A stretch of DNA of 26,398 bases from Desulfurococcales archaeon (lineage in GTDB: Archaea > Thermoproteota > Thermoprotei_A > Sulfolobales > NBVN01). The DNA lies in the NCBI GenBank assembly GCA_027083115.1, contig JALWQN010000033.1, positions 1,443 through 27,840 on the forward strand, given 5' to 3'. The translations under genes were made by a program, and so were the position numbers. Each line of letters opens with the position of its first letter. Within the stretch, counting starts at the first letter, position 1. Of this stretch, positions 16,445 to 24,314 are shown piece after piece. Below the pieces are notes generated by a model that saw only the letters and a program-made list of their open reading frames with translations, was not told where the DNA came from and ran no database searches.

Positions 16445-17814
16445 TCCTTCTTTAGCGGATGAATGAATTCCTTAGGTGCCCTATTGAAGGGCTCCAGATA
16501 CTTCCTGAGTACCTTAGGCACCTCAATAACTCCTTCCTCCATCTGATAGTTCTCAAGTATTGCAGTTATTGTTCTTGTGCTGGCTATTGCTGTTGAGTTA
16601 AGCATGTGAAGGAAGTCCCTAACCATCCCTTTCCTCCTCACGAACTTCACGTTCAGCTTATATGCCTGCCAGTCTAGAACATTACTGCAGCTAACTAGCT
16701 CCCTGAACCTACCTTGAGCTGGGTACCAGGCCTCAAGATCGTACTTCATTGCTGCCCTCAAGTTAAGTTCTCCTGAAGCAATGTTAACTATCCTGTACGG
16801 TATCCCTAAACCCTTATAGAGGTCCTCAGCATTACCTATTAACTGATTAAATACGTCCCAACTCTGCTCAGGTAGTGTGTAAGCGAACTGCTCTACCTTA
16901 TGGAACTGATGAACCCTGAAAATACCCTTAATGTCTCTATTAGCTGCTCCAGCCTCACGCCTGAAGCAGGGGCTTACCCCAACATACAGTAGAGGGAGTT
17001 CCTCCTCAGGAATCGCTTCCCCTGCATGAAGTGCTGCTAGAGGGTGTTCGGCAGTAGCTATTAAGTAGAGGTCATCACCCTCAATCTTGTAGAGAGCGTC
17101 CTTGAATGCCTCGAACTCCTCAACAGCCCTCATGAAGTCACCCTTAAGCATGTATGGAGGAAGAACTAGTGTGAATCCCTTACTCGTTAAGTAATCCATG
17201 GCGTAAGTAAGGAGTGCGAAATCAAGCCACACGATATCGTTGAAGAGGTAGTAGAACCTTGAGCCGGCTACCTTCCCCGCCTTCAAGGTATTGCCTAACT
17301 TAAGCCTTAACTCAAGCATGTCTGCATGCCCAATCAACTCCTTCTCAGTCACCTCGTAATCCATCGGCACGCCCTTACCCTCTGTCTCCGCAAGAAATTG
17401 CTTCAGGTGCTTCTTCTGAACCAGTGCCTTACCCCAAACCCTAACAACTCTGTTATGGGATTCATCAGGACCTATGGGCACCGATTCGTGAAGTAAGCTA
17501 GGCATTTTGCTAAGGAGGTCTTTCCTCTCATTACTTAGTTCCTTAAGCCTGCCCTCCATATCCGTTATCTTCTTAAGGAGGCCTCTAGCCTCAATTATTT
17601 TGTTCTTCCTTTCTTCGGGCGGGAGCTTCGGTATTGCTGAACTAATTATGTTGTGCTTATGCCTTAACTTATTCAGTTCTGTCTGAATTCTCCTCCACTC
17701 CATATCGATAGCCAGGAACCTATCCACTAGTGAAGGATCCATGAACCTCTTCCTTAAGTTATCACGCATTAGCTCCGGGTTCTCACGCAATGTCTTCAAA
17801 ACAGACCAGGGCAA
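16441..17814 (-). CDS. serS: Seryl-tRNA synthetase, standard (bacterial-like) class II type
   Basis: It charges tRNA-Ser with serine. Residues 1-110 form the long antiparallel coiled-coil arm (WRRIQTELNKLRHKHN, about 40-55, and NERKDLLSKMPSLLHE, 95-110) that recognises the tRNA-Ser long variable arm. The class II core has the TAEHPLAALH motif (Thr254-Glu256), motif 2 FRREAGAANRDIKGIFRVHQ (284-303), and motif 3 STRTITAILENYQ (412-424, Arg414). The Gly usually before the motif 3 Arg is Thr here. This is the common SerRS, not the rare methanogen type. The TTG start at 17814 has GGAGGG 6 nt upstream and a TATA-like box at 17848-17857. It lies 83 bp downstream of the helicase gene on the same strand. 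Confidence 0.95.
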   Translation of the reverse strand: MPWSVLKTLRENPELMRDNLRKRFMDPSLVDRFLAIDMEWRRIQTELNKLRHKHNIISSAIPKLPPEERKNKIIEARGLLKKITDMEGRLKELSNERKDLLSKMPSLLHESVPIGPDESHNRVVRVWGKALVQKKHLKQFLAETEGKGVPMDYEVTEKELIGHADMLELRLKLGNTLKAGKVAGSRFYYLFNDIVWLDFALLTYAMDYLTSKGFTLVLPPYMLKGDFMRAVEEFEAFKDALYKIEGDDLYLIATAEHPLAALHAGEAIPEEELPLLYVGVSPCFRREAGAANRDIKGIFRVHQFHKVEQFAYTLPEQSWDVFNQLIGNAEDLYKGLGIPYRIVNIASGELNLRAAMKYDLEAWYPAQGRFRELVSCSNVLDWQAYKLNVKFVRRKGMVRDFLHMLNSTAIASTRTITAILENYQMEEGVIEVPKVLRKYLEPFNRAPKEFIHPLKKD

Positions 17815-17847
17815 TCTATTCCCTCCACAACAACTAAATCCCTAACG

Positions 17848-17857
17848 TAATTTATGC
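17848..17857 (-). promoter_or_regulatory. TATA-like box for serS
   Basis: Read on the minus strand the box is GCATAAATTA. It is centred about 25 nt before 17827, which would put the transcript start just ahead of the GGAGGG ribosome-binding site (17826-17821) and 13 nt before the TTG start. Confidence 0.5.
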
Positions 17858-17897
17858 TTTAGTGATTACGCTAATCTTAGGTCGCTCAAACATTAAC

Positions 17898-20669
17898 TCA
17901 CTTCCAGTACCTCCTGGTCCTCAGGAAGGACTTCTCAGCCTCATATATCTTATTGAAGAACTCGACCTCAGTATCTACGCCCAGAACCCTCCTAGCTGTC
18001 TTAGGGCCTATGCCCCTAGCCGCTAAAGCAATGACCGCCTTCTTCCCGTAAGTAAGAACCAAGTCCGCCGAATCAAGCAACTCCTCAAAAACCTTCCTCT
18101 CGTCACCCCTCAGAACGTACTTGTACCTTCTCCCCGCCTTCAATCCCTTCCTAACCAAGTGTGTTAGGTCTTCCTTACCGAAGTATGGAGCCACTAAAGA
18201 ATAACCGCATTTAGGGCAAGTTAGTCTGTCAGGTAACTCAGATATTTCTGCAGCCCACGAATGACCGCACACCATGCAGTAGAGCCTGACCTTCCTGTTG
18301 AGTAACCTCCTCTTAACTAACTCAGCTATCAGGTCCTTAGGTATTCCTGAGGACTTCACCCTATCGAAGCCCATGAAGGGCCTCATCCCCTCAACAGCTA
18401 ATGGTGATGGGGAGCTAGCAACCAAGAACTTAAACCCTACCTTACCTTCCCTAAGACCGTTAAGCAAAGTCATTAAGGGATCCAGATCGAGGTACCTAGT
18501 GAAGGCCTCATTAAGGACTTCCCTAACAGCTAACTCATCGTTAAGGTACCTCCTAATAATTACTTTAGCTACTTGAGAAGGTGCTTCCTTAGGTATGATG
18601 CCCATCCTTGAGAGGACCTTATGCATTATCATTAGGCCTAACCCGCTCTTCAGGACGCCGCCACTAACCGCTTCCTTAGCGTTAAGCCTCATTAGCGAGA
18701 GCCTCAAGTAATCCTCAACCGACTTAGGCGTCAGGTTAGAGGGGAGCTCAACATAAACCCTGTACGGATCTACCTTGACCCTCGGCTCAATACCTAAGTA
18801 CTTAATGAACGGGTAAGTTATCAGGTAAGAGAGCGCCCTGTTTCCGCGACTACCTAAGCACGAATGAACGACTATTAGGGGGTTTCTGCCCCCAATATAT
18901 TCCACTAGAACCATTCTTTCGTGAGGTAATGGATACCCTTTACTTACGTGGGTCCTCACCATACTTACTAAGTAATTGATTGAGTCATCACTAGCTAACT
19001 CAACGTAGTTCTTCGGGATGTGACCTAAAGCAGTTAGCCTCCTCAATCCGCACACCTCCCTAGCGACCTTATAATCAACCGGTATGTTCTCCCCTACCCA
19101 CGAAGGTATTAGTGCCTCACCTGAAGAACCGTCAACAAATATCCTGGATTCATCCTCATCAATTCCCACCACCTTCCAGACCCTACCAGCAAGGACGACG
19201 CTAGAGCCTTCTGAAACGCTTGTAGCTACGAAATCGCTGTCTAACCTACCTAATGTCCTGCCTGTTAAGACATCCGTAACCCTGTATTGTTCCGTGTCCA
19301 CAATCATTGTGTGTCTGTAGTAGTATATCTTGCCCTTCAGGGTCGATCTGAATCTCCCGTCATAGAACCTCATGTACCTTAATTGAGTGAGTAATTCAAG
19401 AACCTGCATTAATGTGTCCTCACTCAGTTCGCGGTAAGGGTATGACCTCCTCAGGACCTCGAGGGCTTCCTCAGGCGTGAAGCCAGAGTCCTCCAAACCC
19501 ATACCCACAAGAACGTGGGCAAGCACATCAATAGATAGTTTGTAGGGCCTGGGCTCCTCCAGATCCCCAGCTAAAGACCTCCTAGCAATAACTAAGGACT
19601 CAACCACGTCATCGCCGGAGAGGTCAGTCACTATGAAGCCCCTTGCCGACTCACCAACCCTATGCAAGGATCTGCCAACCCTCTGAAGTAGCTTAACTGC
19701 TTGCTTAGGTGAGGATGACTGAATAACTGCCTTAACTTGACCTACATCGATCCCTAACTCAAGGCTTGATGTAGCTACGACAGCATCTAGCAAACCATTC
19801 CTTAATCCCTCCTCCACCTCCTCTCGCTCAGCCTTAGATAAGCTTCCGTGATGCACCCTTACCTTCAGCCCTTTCTTAGATAACTGAAGACCTAACCATT
19901 CGGCCTCATCCCTGGTGTTGGTGAAGACTAAGGAAGGCCTGAACTCCCTAATTAATTCAGCAATTATGTCTACCTTACTCGATCCTGCTCTTCCTGGCGA
20001 GTAAACCCTGAACTCAGCTCTCCTCACCCCCGGAACGTGAACTACCTCAACGACCTTGCCTGGAGCTAGGGCTTCGGCAGCTAAACCAATATTACCTATG
20101 CTTGCCGAAAGAGCTATTCTCTGGTAGGTGCCCGCAATCTCCCTTAACCTCTCTAAGTCAGCCAGGAGGTGTGTTCCGCGCTTACTGCTCAGCATTTCGT
20201 GGAACTCATCGATAATCACCCACCTGACTCTGCTGAGGGCTTTCCTTAAGCCGGCGTAAATAAGCAAATAAGCAAGTGTTTCTGGAGTGGTTATGAGGAT
20301 GTCCGGCGGGTTATCCACTATCTTTCTTCTAGCGCTGGATGGTGTGTCACCATGCCTGACAGCAACCCTAATACCTAACTCCCTACCTAAGCGCTGGAAG
20401 CGGAGGTTCATGTCCCTATTTAGGGCCCTTAAGGGAGCCACGTAAATAGCCTTAATTCCTTCAGCGCTTCCAGAATCACTTAACTCAAGAATTCTGGACA
20501 TCACGGGAAGTAAGGCTGACTCGGTCTTCCCCGATCCTGTGGGCGCAACAACTAGTGTGTGGCGCCCTGAAAGTATCTTAGGTAATGCCTTAACCTGAAC
20601 CTCAGTGAGTTCCTCAATACCTACGTCCCTAGCAGCACGCAGGACATCCTGCCTTAAACCCAGATACAT
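17898..20669 (-). CDS. Lhr-type superfamily 2 helicase with C-terminal zinc finger and HhH
   Basis: An ATP-dependent helicase of the Lhr (large helicase-related) group, involved in DNA repair or RNA processing in archaea. The Q-motif-like LTEVQVKALP (21-30) is followed by Walker A APTGSGKTE (42-50), DEFH (154-157, DExH box), LSAS (187-190), and a QRVGRSLHRVG motif VI near 330. The remaining half contains the winged-helix and Lhr-core-like regions. A four-cysteine zinc site follows (Cys798, Cys801, Cys818, Cys821). Near 885-900 an IGPKTARRVLG helix-hairpin-helix may bind DNA. ATG start at 20669. Length 923 is normal for the family. It is divergent from the membrane HerA-like gene. Confidence 0.92.
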   Translation of the reverse strand: MYLGLRQDVLRAARDVGIEELTEVQVKALPKILSGRHTLVVAPTGSGKTESALLPVMSRILELSDSGSAEGIKAIYVAPLRALNRDMNLRFQRLGRELGIRVAVRHGDTPSSARRKIVDNPPDILITTPETLAYLLIYAGLRKALSRVRWVIIDEFHEMLSSKRGTHLLADLERLREIAGTYQRIALSASIGNIGLAAEALAPGKVVEVVHVPGVRRAEFRVYSPGRAGSSKVDIIAELIREFRPSLVFTNTRDEAEWLGLQLSKKGLKVRVHHGSLSKAEREEVEEGLRNGLLDAVVATSSLELGIDVGQVKAVIQSSSPKQAVKLLQRVGRSLHRVGESARGFIVTDLSGDDVVESLVIARRSLAGDLEEPRPYKLSIDVLAHVLVGMGLEDSGFTPEEALEVLRRSYPYRELSEDTLMQVLELLTQLRYMRFYDGRFRSTLKGKIYYYRHTMIVDTEQYRVTDVLTGRTLGRLDSDFVATSVSEGSSVVLAGRVWKVVGIDEDESRIFVDGSSGEALIPSWVGENIPVDYKVAREVCGLRRLTALGHIPKNYVELASDDSINYLVSMVRTHVSKGYPLPHERMVLVEYIGGRNPLIVVHSCLGSRGNRALSYLITYPFIKYLGIEPRVKVDPYRVYVELPSNLTPKSVEDYLRLSLMRLNAKEAVSGGVLKSGLGLMIMHKVLSRMGIIPKEAPSQVAKVIIRRYLNDELAVREVLNEAFTRYLDLDPLMTLLNGLREGKVGFKFLVASSPSPLAVEGMRPFMGFDRVKSSGIPKDLIAELVKRRLLNRKVRLYCMVCGHSWAAEISELPDRLTCPKCGYSLVAPYFGKEDLTHLVRKGLKAGRRYKYVLRGDERKVFEELLDSADLVLTYGKKAVIALAARGIGPKTARRVLGVDTEVEFFNKIYEAEKSFLRTRRYWK

Positions 20670-20761
20670 GACCCCTAATCCATCAGTTAACTATGGCTAC
20701 AGTCCTCATAAACCTACCATAACTTTGTTAAGTTAGTTAATGAATGATTGTTTGAAGAGGT

Positions 20762-22432
20762 TTGAGGGGAGGGGAGAAAGTAGCTTTCGCCTTAGTTCTT
20801 GCGTTGCTTAATTTACTTGCCCTTATGCTGGAGGGAGGGAACGCATTAATTCCTTCAGGCTTCATCATTTGGGTAATTTCTTTTGTTGCTGGATATGTGT
20901 CAGGCAAGAGCGGGGACGTAGGTATGATTGTTTCTGAACCTTTCTCATTAATTGCTGTGGTCTTCCTTAGGCCAGGGCTATGGTCATCAATCAATTACTT
21001 AATCCAGACCCTAGGGATCGTTACTGCAATATACTTCTTGGGCGTTGTGAGTGGCTTGACCTTCAGGTCAGCCGGCCTGATATTAGTAAAGCCGTCAGCG
21101 ACTGGCTTGAGGGCTGCGTTACCTCCTTTCTTAGGGGCTTTAGGCATTAACCTGGTAACTATCTCCGCATACTTAGGGATTAACGAAGTTCTTTCCTTAG
21201 CTCTTCCGATGCCCTCTGACTCAGGCCTCGCTTTATTGCTTACGTTAGGTGCATTAACTTCCTACGCAGCCTCATACTCGCTATCCATGAGGGGAGCTAA
21301 TTACTTCAGGAATTTAGTGGTTAGTGGCTTGATCTCCATTCCTTCACCAATCACTCTGCCTTTAGCTGTAGCGCTACAGCCTGAAGCCAGGTCGGTGTCT
21401 GGACCCCCAAGTAACTGGGTTCCCTTAGGAGTTGTGAAGAAGGTCTTTAGGGGAGGCGGTACTCTACGTGATGGATTAGTTTACTTAAGGACTGAGTTAG
21501 GGCTAAACAATCACTTAGTTGTCATTGGTTCTACAGGGACTGGCAAGACGTACTTAGTTAAGAACTTAGTGAACCACTTAAGGCGCTCAGGCATTAACGT
21601 TGTCATTCTTGATTTTCATGGGGAGTACTCAGGCTTAACTGATTCAGTAATCGATCCTCGGGCTGAAAGAATCAACGTGCTTAATCTATTGGGTTCCGAC
21701 CCAAGGACACGGGCTGAGGAACTGGCTGACGAGATAGCCAGAAACTATAGGTTGGGAAATCTTCAGAGGGCTGCCCTACATGAGCTCTTAATTAGGGCTT
21801 ACGAAGAATTCGGCGCTAGCTTAACGCCTCACCACCTTGAAGAATTGCTTAGGGATGAGGGCTTCATCAATAAGTTAAGTTTAAGTAAGGAAGTCATTAA
21901 GTCATTACTTCCTTACGTGAGTGCCTTAGGTACTGAGGGAATCAGGTGGATCGAACCACGCTCCCTTCTGGAGGGGGTTACCTCAGTAAACCTGTCAGCA
22001 ATTAATAGCTTACCTCTCCAGCAATTATTGGCTGAATCAATTATTGACTCAATATATTACTCAAGGAAGAACGAACCAGGCATAACTTTCTTAGTTATTG
22101 AGGAAGCCCATGGGTTGCTTGCGAAAAGAGAGGGATTAAGCGCATTAAGGGTTTTTAGAGAGGGAAGGAAGTTCGGTTTGTCTGCTGTAGCAGTCTTTCA
22201 GGACCCAGCCCAAATAGATTCAGGAATCCTCAATAACGCCTCACACATAATAACATTCAGAATATCTGACGAGAACTCAAGAAATAAGACCCTCAGAACA
22301 ATTTTGGTAGGCCAAGACTACAGGAGGGGGCTAGCCCCAAAAATCAGTAAGTTAATCGCTTCATTAGAGGTTGGGGAGGCCGTGGCTAAGGTATATGATG
22401 GGCTGTACCTGATTAAGGCATTAACCAGTTAA
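20762..22432 (+). CDS. HerA-like (DUF87) ATPase with N-terminal membrane domain
   Basis: The N-terminal 210 residues contain about six hydrophobic helices, starting VAFALVLALLNLLALMLEGG. From about residue 245 comes a FtsK/HerA-type ATPase: Walker A GSTGTGKT (256-263), VILDFHGEYSG just after it, and Walker B FLVIEEAHGLL (Glu447/Glu448). QDPAQIDSGILNNASHIITF contains the usual sensor region. HerA-like ATPases pump DNA or form rings, and classic HerA works with the NurA nuclease; no NurA neighbour is seen here. A membrane-anchored form suggests a pump, a secretion/conjugation-like coupling protein or a chromosome-segregation factor at the membrane. The TTG start at 20762 has no alternative upstream (TGA in frame at 20753-20755). 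The spacing to the ribosome-binding site is poor, so the start is moderately certain. Confidence 0.85.
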   Translation: MRGGEKVAFALVLALLNLLALMLEGGNALIPSGFIIWVISFVAGYVSGKSGDVGMIVSEPFSLIAVVFLRPGLWSSINYLIQTLGIVTAIYFLGVVSGLTFRSAGLILVKPSATGLRAALPPFLGALGINLVTISAYLGINEVLSLALPMPSDSGLALLLTLGALTSYAASYSLSMRGANYFRNLVVSGLISIPSPITLPLAVALQPEARSVSGPPSNWVPLGVVKKVFRGGGTLRDGLVYLRTELGLNNHLVVIGSTGTGKTYLVKNLVNHLRRSGINVVILDFHGEYSGLTDSVIDPRAERINVLNLLGSDPRTRAEELADEIARNYRLGNLQRAALHELLIRAYEEFGASLTPHHLEELLRDEGFINKLSLSKEVIKSLLPYVSALGTEGIRWIEPRSLLEGVTSVNLSAINSLPLQQLLAESIIDSIYYSRKNEPGITFLVIEEAHGLLAKREGLSALRVFREGRKFGLSAVAVFQDPAQIDSGILNNASHIITFRISDENSRNKTLRTILVGQDYRRGLAPKISKLIASLEVGEAVAKVYDGLYLIKALTS

Positions 22433-22447
22433 ATATTTGCTGAAAGC

Positions 22448-22456
22448 TTATATTAA
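22448..22456 (+). promoter_or_regulatory. TATA box before the charged-tail protein
   Basis: TTATATTAA is about 34 nt before the TTG start at 22486. The ribosome-binding site GAGGG (22475-22479) sits between them, giving a short leader. Confidence 0.5.
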
Positions 22457-22485
22457 GGTTTGAAGAACCACTTAGAGGGATTGTT

Positions 22486-22899
22486 TTGGTAGAGGAGCAA
22501 AGGGAACCATTACCTGAAGAGACTTCTGGAGAGGAGGAAGAGGTTGAGGAAGAGAAGGTTGAGAAGATAGCTGAAAAAATTATTGAGGGTGAAGAAGGTG
22601 AAGAGCGTGAGGAGGCGCCTGAAGAATACCTTCCTGAGGAAATTGAGGAGCCCTTACCTGCCGGCGCCCTAGACATAAGGGCTATAGAGATCATGACTGA
22701 AATAAGCGATCTCCTGACCAAAGCTATTGAGGGAGGAGCTTCCGAACAGAAGGTTGCTGAGAAAGTAACTAACCTGAAGAAGAAGTTAGTGAGGAGGCGT
22801 GTTGCTTCAGCGAAGAAAGCCGCCAAGAAAACAACCAAATCCAAATCCCGTAAAAGCACAAAAAGCAGTAAGAAAGTTAAGAGAGTTAGGAGGTCATGA
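22486..22899 (+). CDS. Small protein with acidic N-terminus and Lys/Arg-rich tail, 137 aa
   Basis: Residues 1-57 are dominated by Glu (runs such as EEEEVEEEKVEK). A central helical segment with ALDIRAIEIMTEISDLL (about 60-80) follows. The last 45 residues are Lys/Arg/Ser/Thr-rich with KKAAKKTTKSKSRKS, like a histone H1 or nucleic-acid-binding tail. The start is TTG with GAGGG 6 nt upstream. No known family is recognised. The opposite charge of the two ends suggests self-interaction or bridging of a basic partner and nucleic acid; this is inference. It ends on a TGA directly abutting the reverse-strand TGA of the next gene. Confidence 0.75.
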   Translation: MVEEQREPLPEETSGEEEEVEEEKVEKIAEKIIEGEEGEEREEAPEEYLPEEIEEPLPAGALDIRAIEIMTEISDLLTKAIEGGASEQKVAEKVTNLKKKLVRRRVASAKKAAKKTTKSKSRKSTKSSKKVKRVRRS

Positions 22900-23262
22900 C
22901 TCAATTAATTCGTACTTAAGCCCCAAGTTCTTAAGTACCTCCAGCAACTCACCCAATTCAAACCTCTTATCGAACACCACAGTAACTCTATCCTCCCCCG
23001 CAGCCCTATATAGCCTTAACTTATCAATAACTACCTTACCTGAGATCAGGTCAGACTCGCTCTTCCTTGGAGCTAAGTACTCCTTAAACCTTTTCCTCAA
23101 CATATCATAGAAAGCCCTGAAGTTCTTTAGTACCCTAATGGCATCAGATAAGTCCCCAGTTAAGCCCCTAACCCTACTTAACCCCTCAAGAACGCTTAAC
23201 GCCTCATCTAAGGAAGCATCCATATATATGTAGCTGTAGAAGCTCCTAGTTATCTTTATCAA
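22894..23262 (-). CDS. Conserved-looking protein of unknown function, 122 aa
   Basis: Alternating helices and strands, with a basic N-terminus (MIKITRSFYSYIYM), a helical centre (ALSVLEGL, AIRVLKNFRAFYDML) and a C-terminal beta-alpha-beta-like end (RVTVVFDKRFELGELLEVL). No family recognised. TTG at 23262 is preferred. A TATA-like element (minus-strand reading of 23292-23299) is about 34 nt upstream of the TTG and no ribosome-binding site is visible, which suggests a very short leader. It is divergent from PCNA with 107 bp between starts, so both may share a control region. Confidence 0.65.
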   Translation of the reverse strand: MIKITRSFYSYIYMDASLDEALSVLEGLSRVRGLTGDLSDAIRVLKNFRAFYDMLRKRFKEYLAPRKSESDLISGKVVIDKLRLYRAAGEDRVTVVFDKRFELGELLEVLKNLGLKYELIES

Positions 23263-23369
23263 TCAAGCACCCTTAACTAAAGGTAGGAGCACAATTAAAT
23301 ATGATATGCCTTAAGAACGAATAACACATTAATTAATAATTCTGGCACCTAATTAGTTTGGGGGAAGGC

Positions 23370-24122
23370 ATGTTTAACTTAAGATATCCTGATGGGGCGG
23401 CACTCAAGAAAATATTTTACGGGACTCTGAAGCCCCTCAGCGAGGTCCCTATGCGTGTGGATTCGAGCTCCTTAACTGTTAGGGGGTTAAGCCCCGACAA
23501 AAATATTCTTGTTGAGATTTACGTGCCCAGCACAGCCTTCGAGACATACGATATTTCCGCAGAGAACCTAATTACTGGGGATAGGGACGAGTTTCTTAAG
23601 GTAGTTAGGAGAGCCACCAGGAAGGACGTAATTAACTTAAGGTGGGAGGATGGCGCTGAATCAATGTTTGTTTCGTTAATAAACACGAAGACCGGAACAG
23701 AAAGAACTTACCGCGTAAGGGTTCTTGAGACAGGCAAGGAATTAATTCAGTCCTTAGAGCTTGATTTGCCTGTGAAGGTCCAGATAGCTTCAGAGGACCT
23801 AAAGAAGATCATTTCTGACGCAAAGTTAGTTGGTGAGGAACTCGATATTGCATATAAGGATGGTTCCCTAGAGGTCTCATGCAGGTCTGAAGGTAAGGAA
23901 TTCAGGGAAACTCTCTCAGTAGATAAGCCGCTCCTGGGTTTGGAGTCTAAAGAATCGACAGTAACGAGCAGGTACGATGTCGACTTGCTTAGGACTTTAG
24001 CGCCGGCCCTTGACGCTGCTGACGTAGCTGTAGTTGAGTTCGGTGCTGGATTACCTCTTAAGCTATCCTTAACCACTGACGACGGATCAAGAATTACTGC
24101 TTGGGTAGCCCCAAGAGCCTAA
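23370..24122 (+). CDS. pcn: PCNA sliding clamp
   Basis: The ring-shaped DNA polymerase processivity factor. The sequence has the two-domain PCNA pattern, beginning MFNLRYPDGAALKKIFYG and ending with the canonical APRA tail (ITAWVAPRA). The N-terminal lobe includes FETYDISAENL. The ATG at 23370 gives 250 residues, the family length, and has GGGGG 5 nt upstream. The TTG at 23358 would add four unnecessary residues (MGEG). Crenarchaea often have several PCNA paralogues that form heterotrimers; whether this is one of them needs the rest of the genome. Confidence 0.9.
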   Translation: MFNLRYPDGAALKKIFYGTLKPLSEVPMRVDSSSLTVRGLSPDKNILVEIYVPSTAFETYDISAENLITGDRDEFLKVVRRATRKDVINLRWEDGAESMFVSLINTKTGTERTYRVRVLETGKELIQSLELDLPVKVQIASEDLKKIISDAKLVGEELDIAYKDGSLEVSCRSEGKEFRETLSVDKPLLGLESKESTVTSRYDVDLLRTLAPALDAADVAVVEFGAGLPLKLSLTTDDGSRITAWVAPRA

Positions 24123-24298
24123 TTCCTTAGGCGAAAAACGAACTTCATTCTTTCCGGGGAAGGCACTTTCTCAATAATGCCTTCCTTAATGAGCTCAGTT
24201 AGTGCTTTCCTAGCCTCCATATAGTCATTAAGTAAGTCCCTAGAATCAAGCTCCTTCAGTATTTCTTCTGATGTGAGCTCCCTGCACTCCCTAAGCAA
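24119..24298 (-). CDS. Tiny winged-helix-like ORF downstream of aminotransferase
   Basis: A minus-strand frame open from 24328 to the stop TAG at 24119-24121 encodes a natural-looking small winged-helix-like peptide: SEEILKELDSRD, then a helix with ARKALTELIKEGII, then EKVPSPERMKFVFRLRN as a wing. The only standard start in the frame is TTG at 24298 (59 residues), which cuts into the first helix. The open frame before it (GLKDEIIS) looks like part of the same helix. It begins just after, and overlaps, the aminotransferase stop, so translation coupling or a non-standard start is possible. Its stop overlaps the PCNA stop. Confidence 0.4.
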   Translation of the reverse strand: MLRECRELTSEEILKELDSRDLLNDYMEARKALTELIKEGIIEKVPSPERMKFVFRLRN

Positions 24299-24314
24299 GC
24301 TAATTATTTCATCC

